Shown piece by piece: positions 8,718-18,085 of a stretch of 53,107 nt of DNA. Source of the DNA: Sphingomonas echinoides ATCC 14820. Its GTDB lineage: Bacteria; Pseudomonadota; Alphaproteobacteria; Sphingomonadales; Sphingomonadaceae. Within the stretch, counting starts at the first letter, position 1, and each line of letters starts with the position of its first letter. The stretch spans positions 207,497 to 260,603 of the forward strand of contig NZ_JH584235.1 in NCBI RefSeq assembly GCF_000241465.1, in the 5' to 3' direction. Both the position numbers and the translations under genes were made by a program. The notes under the pieces are model-generated. The model ran no database searches and had not been told where the DNA came from. It saw only the letters and a list, made by a program, of their open reading frames with translations.

Positions 8718-8799
8718 CGGCGCTATGTAGTGCGTGCGGGCAGTCACGCCACCGAGGCGGCTTGTTGACTTAGGCGACGGCGGGGGCAACCTCGGAGCA

Positions 8800-11700
8800 A
8801 TGGCAGAGGCAGGCGGCACGAGCACCCAATCCGGCATCCGGTACCAGAACTCGGTGGCCGCGCTCCACATGGGACGGATGCTCGATACCCGCGCCCGTCC
8901 GATCGGTGACCGCGTCCTCTCGGTGCGCGTCGAGGCACCCGAACACGTCGACGACATCGTCGTGCGCTACGCCGATGGCGCGACGCGCTTCATCCAGGCG
9001 AAGCTGACCCTACGCCAGGGGGACGCTGCGTGGGACGGGCTGTGGCAGGCGATGGAGCGACAGCGTCAGTCTCTCGGCGCGATCGATCGCCTCGGGGTCG
9101 TTCTCGCCGACGCCGGCTCGCTCGCGGCCAACCTGCGATCCTGCGCCGAACGGACAAACGGTTCGGACGCGACGGAATGGAGAAGCAGGCTCAATAAGGA
9201 ACAGGAGGCCCTGGTTGACGCGGTTGAGGCGACGCTCGGTTGCGACGACGCGGTAGCATTCGACCTCTTCAAGCTCATCGACGTCGAGCTCTTCACGGAG
9301 GACATGGTCGAACGTGACCTTCCGCCGCTCTGGATGCCCGCCGTTGCCGACCCAGTCGCGTTGCATGGCCACCTGCGCGACCACGCCGGCGGCGGCGCGC
9401 GGACACGAGCGCTGTTCGAGCCGGCCGGTGTCCGGGCGCATCTGCGCGAACAGCACCGTATCGACATCAGCGATCCCGAATCCTGGGGATCGGAGATCTA
9501 CCGGACCGCCGTCGCCGCTACGTTGCGGATCGAGGTCCCCGGCACGAGCATCGTTCGCTCGATAGCGGAAGGGTTCGTATGGCCTACCGCCAAGAAGCCG
9601 GATTCGGGCAGGAGACCGGATTTCGACGACGAGTGGAGCAGCTGGCGAGCCGCCGTCGAGCCCGACGGCATCGACCTCTCCACCTTCCCCTCGGCGGAAC
9701 TGGACAAGGTCGTGGTCGTGGCCGGCCCGGGCTTCGGGAAGAGCACGCTGCTACTGGCGCTAACGGCGAAGGCGCTATTGCTAGACCTCCTGCCCGTCCT
9801 CGTCACCGCGCCCGATCTCTCGCACTCCGACCTTGAGATCCTCGAGCACATCCAGACGAAAGTGAACGCGAGCTACGGCGTCTCGATCGACTGGCGCCAA
9901 GCGGCCGAGTCGGGCCTCGTCGTGCTGCTGCTCGATGGCCTGGACGAGGTGGGCACCGACCGTCGTTCGGTGATCCTCGATCGGCTGCGCCGCTTCTCGG
10001 CGATCCACCCGGCGGTCCACTGGGTGCTCACCGTGCGCGACGCAGCTGCGCTCTCCGCCCCGACCGAGGCGAAGCTGGTCGAGCTGTCGCCCCTCAGCGA
10101 CAACGCGGTCCGCCAATTTGTGGCGGCCTATTGCCCAGGCGACGACGAGATCTACCAGCGGCTGCACATGCTGTTCGAGTCGCAGCCAGAGATGCGGCGG
10201 CTCTCACGCATCCCGCTCTTCCTCACCATGCTGCTCGCGACCGACGGGCGCACGGGCGACCTGCCGAAGGACCGCACCGACGTCATCGAAAACTACCTGT
10301 CGCTGCTGTGGGACCCTGCGCGGTTCAAGCCCAGCGATGGCATCACCACCGACCCAGGCGTAATGCGAGACGTTGCGCAACGCGCCGCATTCGAGGCGCT
10401 CGAGAAGGACGAGATCGGGCTGTATCAGCGGCTCCTGGAACGTATGCTGCCGCCGCCGGCCAGCAGTCGCGTCGTGATCGCTGACTTGTTGAAGTGCGGC
10501 GTCCTGCGCCAGCCGGAACCATCGCGCTTCGAGTTCCCGTTCCCGATCGTCCAGGAATACCTCGCAGGCTGCCACTTGGTCGAACAGCGCGCCGACGACA
10601 TTCCGAGGAGGCTGGCTTCGCTCGCCAAGCGCCCGTGGGCACAGGCGATCCAGTTCGCGCTGGAGCGTCACGACGACCCAACCAAAATCGTCGACGACCT
10701 TCTCGCCGAACCTGACGACGCGTTCGACACCCACACGCGCCTGCTCGGCCGCTGCACGGCCAACGGGATGCGGGTGAGCGCCGCGCAGCGGCGGGCGATC
10801 ACCCTGCGGCTCCTTGCGCGTTGGGATTCCAACAGCTTCTGGCGCGCGCGGGCGATCGGAAACCTCCTCGCGGACGGGTTCACGAAGCCGCTGATACCCG
10901 AACTCCGCGCACGGCTGTTCGAGCGGCGGCTGCTCCACTACGGCAGCGGGCGAGTCCTCTGCCAACTGGCCGACGACGACCTCTCGCTCGAGATTCTGCA
11001 CGAGCTGGTCTCGGAGAATGTCGGCAGCTTACTCAACCTCAGCGAGTTCCAACCGGAGGTCGACCGCGTTGGCCAGCGAGCATTCCGGCTGTACGTCGCT
11101 GCGGCTGAGGTGTGGGCGGACGATGACAGCGGCGTTAGGGGCGTCGCCGCGCTGATCGACCATCTGAGCGGCGCCAACGTCGACCAGGCCGACATCAGGC
11201 AGGCAGTCGAGGACGAGACGCTGCCGACCACGATCCGCGCCGCCGCCCTCTCGCTCGCCGACCCGAGCAAGAGGTTCGACTGCGCCGAGACGATCGCCCA
11301 CGATGCCCTGGCCGCACCTGGGTGGAGCGCGGCCAGCGTGTCCGCGCGGGCGGCGGTCAGCGCCAAGGTTCCAGTTTCCGTCATGGTGCGCTGGGCGCGG
11401 GAGTTCGAGACGAGCAGCGGTCCCGAGTTCATCGGGAAGGTGATATCGAGGTGCGAACCACCCCGCAGGGCGTTGCTCATCCGCGAGTTGCTCGCCGACG
11501 CGAACCTCACCGGCGTGGTTCGCAAGCACGCCCTCGTCTTCGCGATGTCTTTCGAATGCGCTGAGGCATTCGACGAACTGCTGAGCGGTTTCGGCCACCT
11601 GGAAAGAGAGATCGTAGCCGCGACGTGCTCGCTCCTCGGCCACTTCCCAACGATCGAGGCGGCTGAACGCGCCAAGACGGCCCTTGAGAGTCGGAACTGG

Positions 11701-12294
11701 GACGCCGATGAACGCCGTTCAATCTCGTCGAGCCTCCAGACCGGGCTCTCGGGCAAGCTAGAGATGAACTCGTTCTCATCCGGCTCTATCCGGATGACCG
11801 AGATCCATCCGGGCACGCCCCTTTTTCTGCCCCTCCTTGCGGAATGGACAGGCGAAGGCGACTACGAGCCGAGCGACGCGCTACGCATGACGCTCGACCT
11901 CGTCCGGCTGGGGCAGGACCACGCGTTAGCCGACGTGCGTCCTCGCCTAGCTGCGGCGATCGCCGCGCCGCAGACCGGGCCGCGCGACATCCATTTCCAG
12001 GATCATGTCATTGGCAATGCCGTCGAACTACTACAGGACCGGCGCGAACCTCTCTCCCTCACCGAGCTCGAGGAGATCGCGCGGTCCCGAACGCATAATG
12101 CGCGCTCGTCGGCGTTAAGGGCGATCGCCCGCCAGGGTACCACCGCGGCCTGTGAGAGCCTAATGGGCCTTTACCCTGAGCTCGTCGACGCCTCATCGCG
12201 CGATTCCCTGTTGAACGCGCTGCAGACGCTCGCGGCCCAACTGGGGCTCAGGGTCAACGTGGAGGGCGAACAATTGACGGTTACCTCGGTCTGA
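8800..12294 (+). CDS. NACHT-type STAND NTPase with N-terminal DUF4297/Cap4-like nuclease domain
   Basis: A 1164-residue protein. Residues 12-75 show GIRYQNSVAALHM, then VDDIVVRY (D51, D52) and FIQAK (Q66, K68). This D...QxK arrangement is that of the PD-(D/E)XK-like DUF4297/Cap4 DNA nuclease domain. The NTPase follows: Walker A GPGFGKST (309-316) and Walker B LLLDGLDEV (D379, D382, E383) with the NACHT-style second acidic pair. The arginine-rich sensor and winged-helix region is next, with FEFPFPIVQEYLAGCHL, the typical NACHT tail. From about 620 to the end it is helical-repeat-like and presumably the ligand sensor. Start ATG 8800 is preferred to GTG 8734 because the protein fold begins just after it. 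In bacteria such proteins are NLR-like phage sensors that trigger a nuclease. The gene is intact, unlike its two neighbours. Confidence 0.82.
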   Translation: MAEAGGTSTQSGIRYQNSVAALHMGRMLDTRARPIGDRVLSVRVEAPEHVDDIVVRYADGATRFIQAKLTLRQGDAAWDGLWQAMERQRQSLGAIDRLGVVLADAGSLAANLRSCAERTNGSDATEWRSRLNKEQEALVDAVEATLGCDDAVAFDLFKLIDVELFTEDMVERDLPPLWMPAVADPVALHGHLRDHAGGGARTRALFEPAGVRAHLREQHRIDISDPESWGSEIYRTAVAATLRIEVPGTSIVRSIAEGFVWPTAKKPDSGRRPDFDDEWSSWRAAVEPDGIDLSTFPSAELDKVVVVAGPGFGKSTLLLALTAKALLLDLLPVLVTAPDLSHSDLEILEHIQTKVNASYGVSIDWRQAAESGLVVLLLDGLDEVGTDRRSVILDRLRRFSAIHPAVHWVLTVRDAAALSAPTEAKLVELSPLSDNAVRQFVAAYCPGDDEIYQRLHMLFESQPEMRRLSRIPLFLTMLLATDGRTGDLPKDRTDVIENYLSLLWDPARFKPSDGITTDPGVMRDVAQRAAFEALEKDEIGLYQRLLERMLPPPASSRVVIADLLKCGVLRQPEPSRFEFPFPIVQEYLAGCHLVEQRADDIPRRLASLAKRPWAQAIQFALERHDDPTKIVDDLLAEPDDAFDTHTRLLGRCTANGMRVSAAQRRAITLRLLARWDSNSFWRARAIGNLLADGFTKPLIPELRARLFERRLLHYGSGRVLCQLADDDLSLEILHELVSENVGSLLNLSEFQPEVDRVGQRAFRLYVAAAEVWADDDSGVRGVAALIDHLSGANVDQADIRQAVEDETLPTTIRAAALSLADPSKRFDCAETIAHDALAAPGWSAASVSARAAVSAKVPVSVMVRWAREFETSSGPEFIGKVISRCEPPRRALLIRELLADANLTGVVRKHALVFAMSFECAEAFDELLSGFGHLEREIVAATCSLLGHFPTIEAAERAKTALESRNWDADERRSISSSLQTGLSGKLEMNSFSSGSIRMTEIHPGTPLFLPLLAEWTGEGDYEPSDALRMTLDLVRLGQDHALADVRPRLAAAIAAPQTGPRDIHFQDHVIGNAVELLQDRREPLSLTELEEIARSRTHNARSSALRAIARQGTTAACESLMGLYPELVDASSRDSLLNALQTLAAQLGLRVNVEGEQLTVTSV

Positions 12295-12665
12295 ATCCGA
12301 CCAAGCGATATTCAGGCTTATTGACGCGGAGGCTGTCGGCGCACTGAGAGCCGCCATTCGCGGGGAGTGGCGTCGGCGCGCGGCGATTGGCAGAAATCAG
12401 GTCCCCCAAAGGCCTAACTGCCGCGGTGTTTCTGTCATTCGGCCGGGACCGGTTAGGTGCGCTTTTTGAAGAACTCACGATCTGTGAGCGAGCAAAGGCA
12501 ATTAACCCCCTGTCGCTCACCGGAGGTTGGGCCCCATACGCCAGAAATGACTGTGTTATCATAAGGCGTACGCCTAAAGCTGTTGCATCGTTCTGCATTC
12601 AACTTTGCCATGAACAGCTCGGGGATAGCCAACTCGCAGCATTGGCTAGCGCGCAGGGGGCTTAT
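12295..12665. promoter_or_regulatory. Leader of the PHP-ATPase operon with palindromes
   Basis: No gene is credible here. The interval is less GC-rich than its surroundings. It contains a perfect 12-bp palindrome AGGCGTACGCCT (12564-12575), about 90 bases before the ATG at 12666, and an 8-bp inverted repeat GTGAGCGA / TCGCTCAC (12484-12491 and 12513-12520) enclosing 21 bases. A 6-bp pair CCTAAC / GTTAGG lies near 12413-12457. The palindrome is a good candidate operator for control of the downstream pair. I see no convincing -35/-10 pair at the expected spacing. Confidence 0.4.
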
Positions 12666-15479
12666 ATGAGTTTTGCGTATTGGCGTAAATGTGATTTTCA
12701 GTTGCACTCGCCGCGAGACCCGAACTGGTCGGGCGCGCGACCCATAGGCCTCGGCGAGGACTTGAATGGTCAGCCAGCAACCGCGGTTGATGTCGACCGT
12801 GAACGCCAGATTTGGGCAGATTCATTCGTCGATGGCTGCGTCGCGCGAGGCCTGGAGGCCATTGGGCTCACCGATCATCACGAAATGGTTATGGTGCCTT
12901 ATGTCCAAGAGGCGATAGCGCGCCGCAAGGCAGGCGACCCTTCATTCGATCTGTGGCTGTTCCCCGGAATGGAACTCACCGCCCGGGGCGGCGTCCAATG
13001 TCTCATCCTGTTCGACGCCGATCTATCGGAGGATTGGCGACGGGAGGCGTTGGGGAAGCTGGGCATCGTTGTTGCGGATCTCGACGACAAGGCGATCAAA
13101 GCGCCGCGCGTCACGCAGCTCACCTGCTCCTACCCCGAAATCGCCAGCGAATTGGACACGGTCCAGAAGCTGGTCGGCCGCTACATCGTGCTGCCGAACG
13201 TATCGCAAGGCGGCCGGCACACCGTCCTGCGCGACGGGGCTCACGCGGACTTCAAAACGATGCCCTATGTCGGGGGATATCTCGACAACGGCCAGACGGT
13301 CGACACCCTACAACAATCGAACCGGACCCGGCTCTCGGGCACCGATCCCATGTGGGGCGATCGCTACATATATCCCTTGCCGACCTCCGATGCGCGCTCG
13401 GCCGATCTAGCCAACGTTGGCACGAACAATTGTTGGATCAAGCTCGCCGCGCCTACTGCCGAAGCTATTCGCCAAGCCTTCCTAGGCTATCAATCGCGCA
13501 TTTCGGTCGGTCGTCCATCCGTATCGAACCTCAGCGTCTCCGCGATCCGCCTCACCGGCTCCACAATCCTTACCGACGCGAGCCTGCTGTTCAGCCCTGA
13601 ACAGAACGCCTTCATTGGTGGCCGTGGCAGCGGAAAGAGCAGCTATCTCGAATATGTCGCATTCGGTCTGGGTCGAAGCTGCTTCGACCTGAAGAAGACC
13701 GAATATAGCGGCAGCGACCGCAACGCCGCGCTCATCAAGGACACCATCGTCAGCGCGGGTGCGGGCGTCGAGCTGGACGTTCTTCAGGACGGTGCTCAAT
13801 TCAAGATCACGCGGACTGGCGGGAATAGCTACCAACCACAGGTCACTTACCCTGACGGCTCGATCCAAGAGCTATCGACCAAGGAGCTGCGCTCTCTGTT
13901 TCCCGCGGTCGTCTATAGTCAGGGCGAGCTTTCCGAAATCGGCAAGCAGGCGGGGAAGCGCGCGCAGCTTTCAGATCTTTTGCAATTCGTCGAACCCGAG
14001 TTCAAGCTTGAAGACGACCGCCTTTTGGCAGATCTCGAAGCTGCAAAGCTTGCGGTACGTGGCGCCCTCCAGTCCCTCGTCGAGGCATGGTCCACACAAC
14101 AGGAACTGCACAAGCTGACGACCGCCAAAGGCGCGCTCGAACAGCGCATTGCGGCGCTTAGAAAAACTCTCCCGGCGCAGTCAGATGACGATAAGAAGAT
14201 CGTCGGACGTTACGATAGCCTGGCCGAATATGACGGCCGCCGTTCCCAAGCTTCGGCGCAGGTCGCGGCCGTCATGGATGAGCTGACCGAGCTGTGGCGC
14301 ACGTCTCGGCAGCCCGTCGATCTCGCATCCGATCTGCCCGAAGCGGCCGAGTTTCGGGATTTATACACGCGCTTCAACGCCGAGTTTCAGGCCGGTGTCG
14401 AAGCGCTGGGCAAAGGGCTGGGCGCCATTCGCACCGAGATGGACGGCGCGCACGAGAAGCTAGCAACGACCATAGCCACCTCAAAGTCGAGCCGTGATAA
14501 TGTGATGGAGAAGCTGATCGAGCATCGGTCCGTCACCACCCAGATCGACAATCTCCAGAACGAATTAAAGGCGCTGGTGGAGAAGATCGGCACCGTACAG
14601 GTCGCGATGACCTCGCCAGACGAGAAGTTTGGTGCGCTGTCGCGTGCCATGAACGCCCTCAAAGCCGCCGTGACCGCGCGCGGCGAGAAAACGGCAGACT
14701 GGGCTCACCAGATCGAAACGCTCTCGGGCGGGCGCATCAGTGCCGATCTTCATGTCGACGGCGGCTGGTCCGATATTCGAGAGGCCGTTGACCAGCTCAG
14801 CGCGAAGTCCGGCTCACAGGCGGAAAGCCGCCAGACCCAAGTCACCGAACAGATTACGGCGGCTTCGCCCTGGGGATTCCTCGATGCCTTGCGGACGGAA
14901 TGTCTCGCTGCCCTGCGGTACAAATATGTCGGTTCGAACATCGCCGGCGAGCAACCCTCCTATTCAACGCTGTCCCGAACCATCGGCGGCACGGAGAAGA
15001 CGCTCGCGATGTGTCTCGATCTCATGGATGTTCCACGTGTCGAGGCCATTGCAACCGCGACACCGCAACCCGACATCGCGCTATCCTATTGCGACGATGA
15101 CCGGAAGATCTCGTTCGAGCAGGCGTCGGAGGGACAGCGCGCTGCCGCATTGTTGCTCATGCTATTGGAGCAACCGGGCGGTCCGCTGATCGTGGATCAA
15201 CCGGAAGGCGATCTGGACAACAAGGTGATTTCTGCCGTCACGGAGAAGCTGCACGACGCCAAACAGCGCCGCCAGATCATCTTTGCGAGCCACAATGCCA
15301 ACATCGTCGTAAATGGCTCGTCCGAGCTGGTCGTGAGCATGGGCCTGTCGGACAGCGGCAAGCGGCAAATTCACTGCGGCGGCGCCATCGATAGGGCGGA
15401 TGTCTGCTCGACGATCACCGCCACCATGGAAGGCGGCGAAAAGGCGTTTCGCGATCGCAAGAGCAAGTACGGCTATTAG
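12666..15479 (+). CDS. PHP domain plus SMC/ABC-type ATPase (TrlF/Ppl-like), 937 aa
   Basis: Residues 8-125 form a PHP phosphoesterase domain: DFQLHSPRD (10-18) is motif 1 with Gln in place of the usual first His of HxH, LTDHHEM (68-74) is motif 2, and FPGMELTARG holds the acidic residue. The ATPase begins with Walker A GGRGSGKSS (318-326). A coiled-coil stretch follows (about 455-700, Leu/Glu/Lys-rich). The ABC signature SEGQRAA, Walker B PLIVDQPEGDLDN (D844, E847) and H-loop FASHNAN come near the end. Start ATG 12666 follows AGGGGG (12655-12660) by five bases. The architecture matches NCBI TrlF-family AAA-like ATPases and the PHP-SMC protein Ppl reported as an anti-phage gene. It is coupled to the HNH gene ten bases downstream, so they should act as one complex. 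Confidence 0.85.
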   Translation: MSFAYWRKCDFQLHSPRDPNWSGARPIGLGEDLNGQPATAVDVDRERQIWADSFVDGCVARGLEAIGLTDHHEMVMVPYVQEAIARRKAGDPSFDLWLFPGMELTARGGVQCLILFDADLSEDWRREALGKLGIVVADLDDKAIKAPRVTQLTCSYPEIASELDTVQKLVGRYIVLPNVSQGGRHTVLRDGAHADFKTMPYVGGYLDNGQTVDTLQQSNRTRLSGTDPMWGDRYIYPLPTSDARSADLANVGTNNCWIKLAAPTAEAIRQAFLGYQSRISVGRPSVSNLSVSAIRLTGSTILTDASLLFSPEQNAFIGGRGSGKSSYLEYVAFGLGRSCFDLKKTEYSGSDRNAALIKDTIVSAGAGVELDVLQDGAQFKITRTGGNSYQPQVTYPDGSIQELSTKELRSLFPAVVYSQGELSEIGKQAGKRAQLSDLLQFVEPEFKLEDDRLLADLEAAKLAVRGALQSLVEAWSTQQELHKLTTAKGALEQRIAALRKTLPAQSDDDKKIVGRYDSLAEYDGRRSQASAQVAAVMDELTELWRTSRQPVDLASDLPEAAEFRDLYTRFNAEFQAGVEALGKGLGAIRTEMDGAHEKLATTIATSKSSRDNVMEKLIEHRSVTTQIDNLQNELKALVEKIGTVQVAMTSPDEKFGALSRAMNALKAAVTARGEKTADWAHQIETLSGGRISADLHVDGGWSDIREAVDQLSAKSGSQAESRQTQVTEQITAASPWGFLDALRTECLAALRYKYVGSNIAGEQPSYSTLSRTIGGTEKTLAMCLDLMDVPRVEAIATATPQPDIALSYCDDDRKISFEQASEGQRAAALLLMLLEQPGGPLIVDQPEGDLDNKVISAVTEKLHDAKQRRQIIFASHNANIVVNGSSELVVSMGLSDSGKRQIHCGGAIDRADVCSTITATMEGGEKAFRDRKSKYGY

Positions 15480-15489
15480 GGGCGCCGAC

Positions 15490-16632
15490 ATGAACCGAAC
15501 GCAGGCAGCCTTGGTCAGTCGGGGAGTGGACACCGTCCGCGCTCAACAACTCGTCGCTGACGGGTGGACGGTCAGCAAGCTCAGGGCCTCCACGGAGGCG
15601 GACTTAACAGCACTGGGGTTGGGCGAGGTCATCATCTCTCAGATTGTGAAGGGTGCCAGGCCAGCCATCCCCATCCCGACGCTCATGCAGGTGCTTTTCG
15701 CGAACCGCTTCACATGCTGCGTCTGCCGGAATTCCGAACGTGGCATCATCCTGCACCATATCATCCCATGGGAAACAAGCCGCGATCACAGCGCCCCAAA
15801 TCTAGCCGTCCTCTGCCTAGAGCATCACGAGAAAGCCCATATCCGGAGCACTTTATCCAGGAACCTCGATGCTGACGCCCTCCGCTCGTTCAAGGCAGAG
15901 TGGGAAGAAGTGTGCAGACACTCCGATCTTTCGGCGATCCTCCAAGCGTCGAGGTTAGACTATGATGCCTGGCTATATTTCAATCATTTGAGGCTGTTTG
16001 AACTCGCGAAGCAACTCCAGCTTCGGTTCAAAGAAATTGACGGATTCAACGGCGCGCGTCGGTTGCGACTGATCGACGCCGCTGGGCATATTCTGCCTCG
16101 AAATTCGCGCATATCCTACATGTACGATGGAGCGGAAGGGCAGACCCTCTACCATTACGTCCGCGGTGTATTGGAAGAGGTGCTCAAGCGAATCCGCGTA
16201 GTCAACTTCTCGGACCTTCTCGATCGATCCAATGTGCATGCGCTGCTGGCGGCGGGCGACTTTCTGCTCGTCCAAGGGGCGCACACGTTCAAGGGGCTGA
16301 CGGATCGCAAGAAGGGCCAAGGCGAGGCGATGCAGGGTTCCCGCCGCGCCAACAATGTTGAGTTGAGATACTCCTTCGATCGATGGGAGGCGACCTCTAT
16401 GTCCGCGTGGTCGACTTGGCTCGCCGGCCGCCAATCCGTGGCCAGCCTCGTGCAGGTGAAGGACATTCAACGCGAAGATGGCGACGCGGTCATTGCGGCC
16501 ACGGTGATCGCGATCTCGAACGGGCATCATAAGTTGCAGCATCGGAACTACTCACCCCGCTACGGCCGCTACATGTTCTACAATTACGATGAAGATGAGG
16601 CAGATGATGACTGGGGGGATCTGGACGGGTAG
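15490..16632 (+). CDS. HNH endonuclease partner of the PHP-ATPase
   Basis: A 380-residue protein with an HNH nuclease module at residues 70-118: C76-x2-C79, then ILHHIIPW (H89/H90), N104, LCLEHH (C109, H112, H113). The cysteines and H112 can bind the structural zinc, and the His-Asn-His set forms the catalytic betabetaalpha-metal site. Residues 1-60 look helical with an HhH-like pattern (LTALGLGEVIISQIV). Residues 140-380 are of unknown fold, ending in an Asp/Glu/Trp-rich acidic tail. ATG 15490 lies seven bases after AGGGG (15478-15482), which overlaps the upstream stop codon. The ATPase-HNH pairing recalls Septu (PtuA/PtuB), but here the ATPase carries a PHP domain and the HNH protein is longer than a usual PtuB. 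The nuclease call is secure; the partnership is inferred from spacing. Confidence 0.82.
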   Translation: MNRTQAALVSRGVDTVRAQQLVADGWTVSKLRASTEADLTALGLGEVIISQIVKGARPAIPIPTLMQVLFANRFTCCVCRNSERGIILHHIIPWETSRDHSAPNLAVLCLEHHEKAHIRSTLSRNLDADALRSFKAEWEEVCRHSDLSAILQASRLDYDAWLYFNHLRLFELAKQLQLRFKEIDGFNGARRLRLIDAAGHILPRNSRISYMYDGAEGQTLYHYVRGVLEEVLKRIRVVNFSDLLDRSNVHALLAAGDFLLVQGAHTFKGLTDRKKGQGEAMQGSRRANNVELRYSFDRWEATSMSAWSTWLAGRQSVASLVQVKDIQREDGDAVIAATVIAISNGHHKLQHRNYSPRYGRYMFYNYDEDEADDDWGDLDG

Positions 16633-16633
16633 G

Positions 16634-16668
16634 CCTGTGAAGTGGTCTGCTTTCACGAGGCTCACAGG
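16634..16668 (+). terminator. Weak hairpin after the HNH gene
   Basis: CCTGTGA (16634-16640) and TCACAGG (16662-16668) form a 7-bp stem with a 21-base loop two bases beyond the HNH stop codon. A T-rich stretch (GGTTTTATTT, 16682-16691) follows only after 13 bases, so intrinsic termination is possible but not textbook. Confidence 0.3.
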
Positions 16669-16789
16669 GGCGCCTATTGTCGGTTTTATTTGCAGTTAGG
16701 GAGTCTGGCGTTGCACGCCCAATGTCGGATTTGCCGCTTCGCTGACTGAAACCGGACTAGCAGGAAGCGGCCCAAAAACCGCCGTCGAT

Positions 16790-16945
16790 CTAGGTGCGCT
16801 TGTCCGCCAGAGCATTCGCAATCATCGCGCTCAGGGCTTCTTCTGCTGCGGCCTTTACGACATGATCGTCGGACAATAGGTCACGCCGCATCCAGTCGGG
16901 GGCGCGCCTGACGACGTCGGCGATAATTTGCTCGGAGTCGGACAT
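16790..16945 (-). CDS. Small DUF6771-like protein (51 aa)
   Basis: MSDSEQIIADVVRRAPDWMR begins a 51-residue acidic, helical protein. The layout (a short helix with APxWxR, then a second helix ending AAAEEALSAMIANAL) resembles the tiny DUF6771 proteins common on sphingomonad plasmids and islands. Longer frames upstream (to 17080) look random, so ATG 16945 is preferred. The ribosome site is poor (AGG close to the start). Function unknown; the family match is from memory of the pattern. Confidence 0.45.
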   Translation of the reverse strand: MSDSEQIIADVVRRAPDWMRRDLLSDDHVVKAAAEEALSAMIANALADKRT

Positions 16946-17128
16946 CCCTGAGGTACGAGCAGGTTTCGAGGTTGTCGGCAACGTACCTATGTTTGCTGTT
17001 TCGACAGCTTGCCGATTGGGCCGGCGATCAAACTCATCGAAGAATCCGAGGCTTTGGGCGCGAAGGCGGCCGACATCCACTCGAATGCCGGCCGCATCGT
17101 TCGCCAGGGTGGCGGGTGGTGAGCTACT

Positions 17129-18085
17129 TCACGGCATCTGCTGACGGTAAAGCGCCACAATTTCCGACCGCGACAAGCTCGGATTGCCGGCGACGTTTCC
17201 GGCGACGCTGGCAAAGTCGAGCTTTCTCATGATCGCTTCGACCCCGGGCGCGACGGCCTTGATGAAATAGTGCGAGTTCGGGCTCCGCGAGAAATCGCGA
17301 TGAACTCGGCCGGCTCGCGCGCCCACTCGCTGGATCACAAAATCGGCGCGCTCCGGCGTGGTGAACTCGAAGTCCGGGTGCCGGGTTTCGACGGGCCTCA
17401 GCTGCCGCGGTTCGGAACGGCGTTCCCAGATCTGAAAGATCGCCGGTACGTTATACGGTTTGCCGCGAAACAGGAATGCGTTGTCCGGCACTACTTCTTC
17501 GCGAACCAGGTGAAAATACCGATCGAGGCGATTTTCGATCGACGCCTTTCGGAACGACCGCGGCACGATCAGCGCAATGACATCAGCCTGCCGTGCCGCG
17601 TGATTGAAGAACTTGACCGCCATGCTGGCGTTCTTGCCAAACGGCGGGTTGCCGATGATGGCACGCGGCCGGCTGCTTTTGATGTGGACCGTCAGGAAGT
17701 CGGCCTTGATGATACCGGGGTATTTCGGGTCGATATCATAGGCGAGGCTACCGGGGGGCAATAGTTTGTAGAACGACCCCGTGCCGGCGGACGGCTCGAT
17801 CATCAGGTATCGAGCTGGATCAAAATGCTGTCTGAAGGTCCCGTAGAAGTGTTTCGCGACGCCAGGGCGGGTATAGTATTGATCGAGCAGGACGTCCCGC
17901 GCCCGATAATCGGTCTTCGACTTTCGCTGGCCGCGTTTACCGCCACTCTTGCCGACATTGGGTTGGACTTGGACGAGCGTCTCCGCCGGCGGGACAGTAT
18001 CAGGTCGCGTCGATGCAGCGCGAACGACGGGGACATGGCGATAGACGTCGAACGTGCCGACGGGCAGTTTTGCTAACGAAATCAT
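17129..18085 (-). CDS. Class I SAM-dependent DNA adenine methyltransferase
   Basis: A 318-residue methyltransferase. After a variable, basic N-terminus (1-60) it shows LLDQYYTRPGVAKHFYGTF (66-84), motif I EPSAGTGSF (97-105), an acidic motif II (YDID, about 116-119), and motif IV NPPFG (146-150). The (N/D)PP(F/Y) motif points to amino-group methylation, most likely N6-adenine. It has no linked restriction gene and a short C-terminal part, typical of solitary methylases on plasmids and ICEs that protect against host restriction or mark element DNA. It runs opposite to its neighbours: 590 bases of leader separate it from the next gene on the other strand. Confidence 0.85.
   Translation of the reverse strand: MISLAKLPVGTFDVYRHVPVVRAASTRPDTVPPAETLVQVQPNVGKSGGKRGQRKSKTDYRARDVLLDQYYTRPGVAKHFYGTFRQHFDPARYLMIEPSAGTGSFYKLLPPGSLAYDIDPKYPGIIKADFLTVHIKSSRPRAIIGNPPFGKNASMAVKFFNHAARQADVIALIVPRSFRKASIENRLDRYFHLVREEVVPDNAFLFRGKPYNVPAIFQIWERRSEPRQLRPVETRHPDFEFTTPERADFVIQRVGARAGRVHRDFSRSPNSHYFIKAVAPGVEAIMRKLDFASVAGNVAGNPSLSRSEIVALYRQQMP

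Noticed and set aside
8370..8957. 195-codon minus frame as an independent gene
   Set aside because: Its first 80 codons lie opposite the NACHT gene, and only the part from 8717 is coding-like. It is best read as the N-terminus of the frameshifted HEPN gene.
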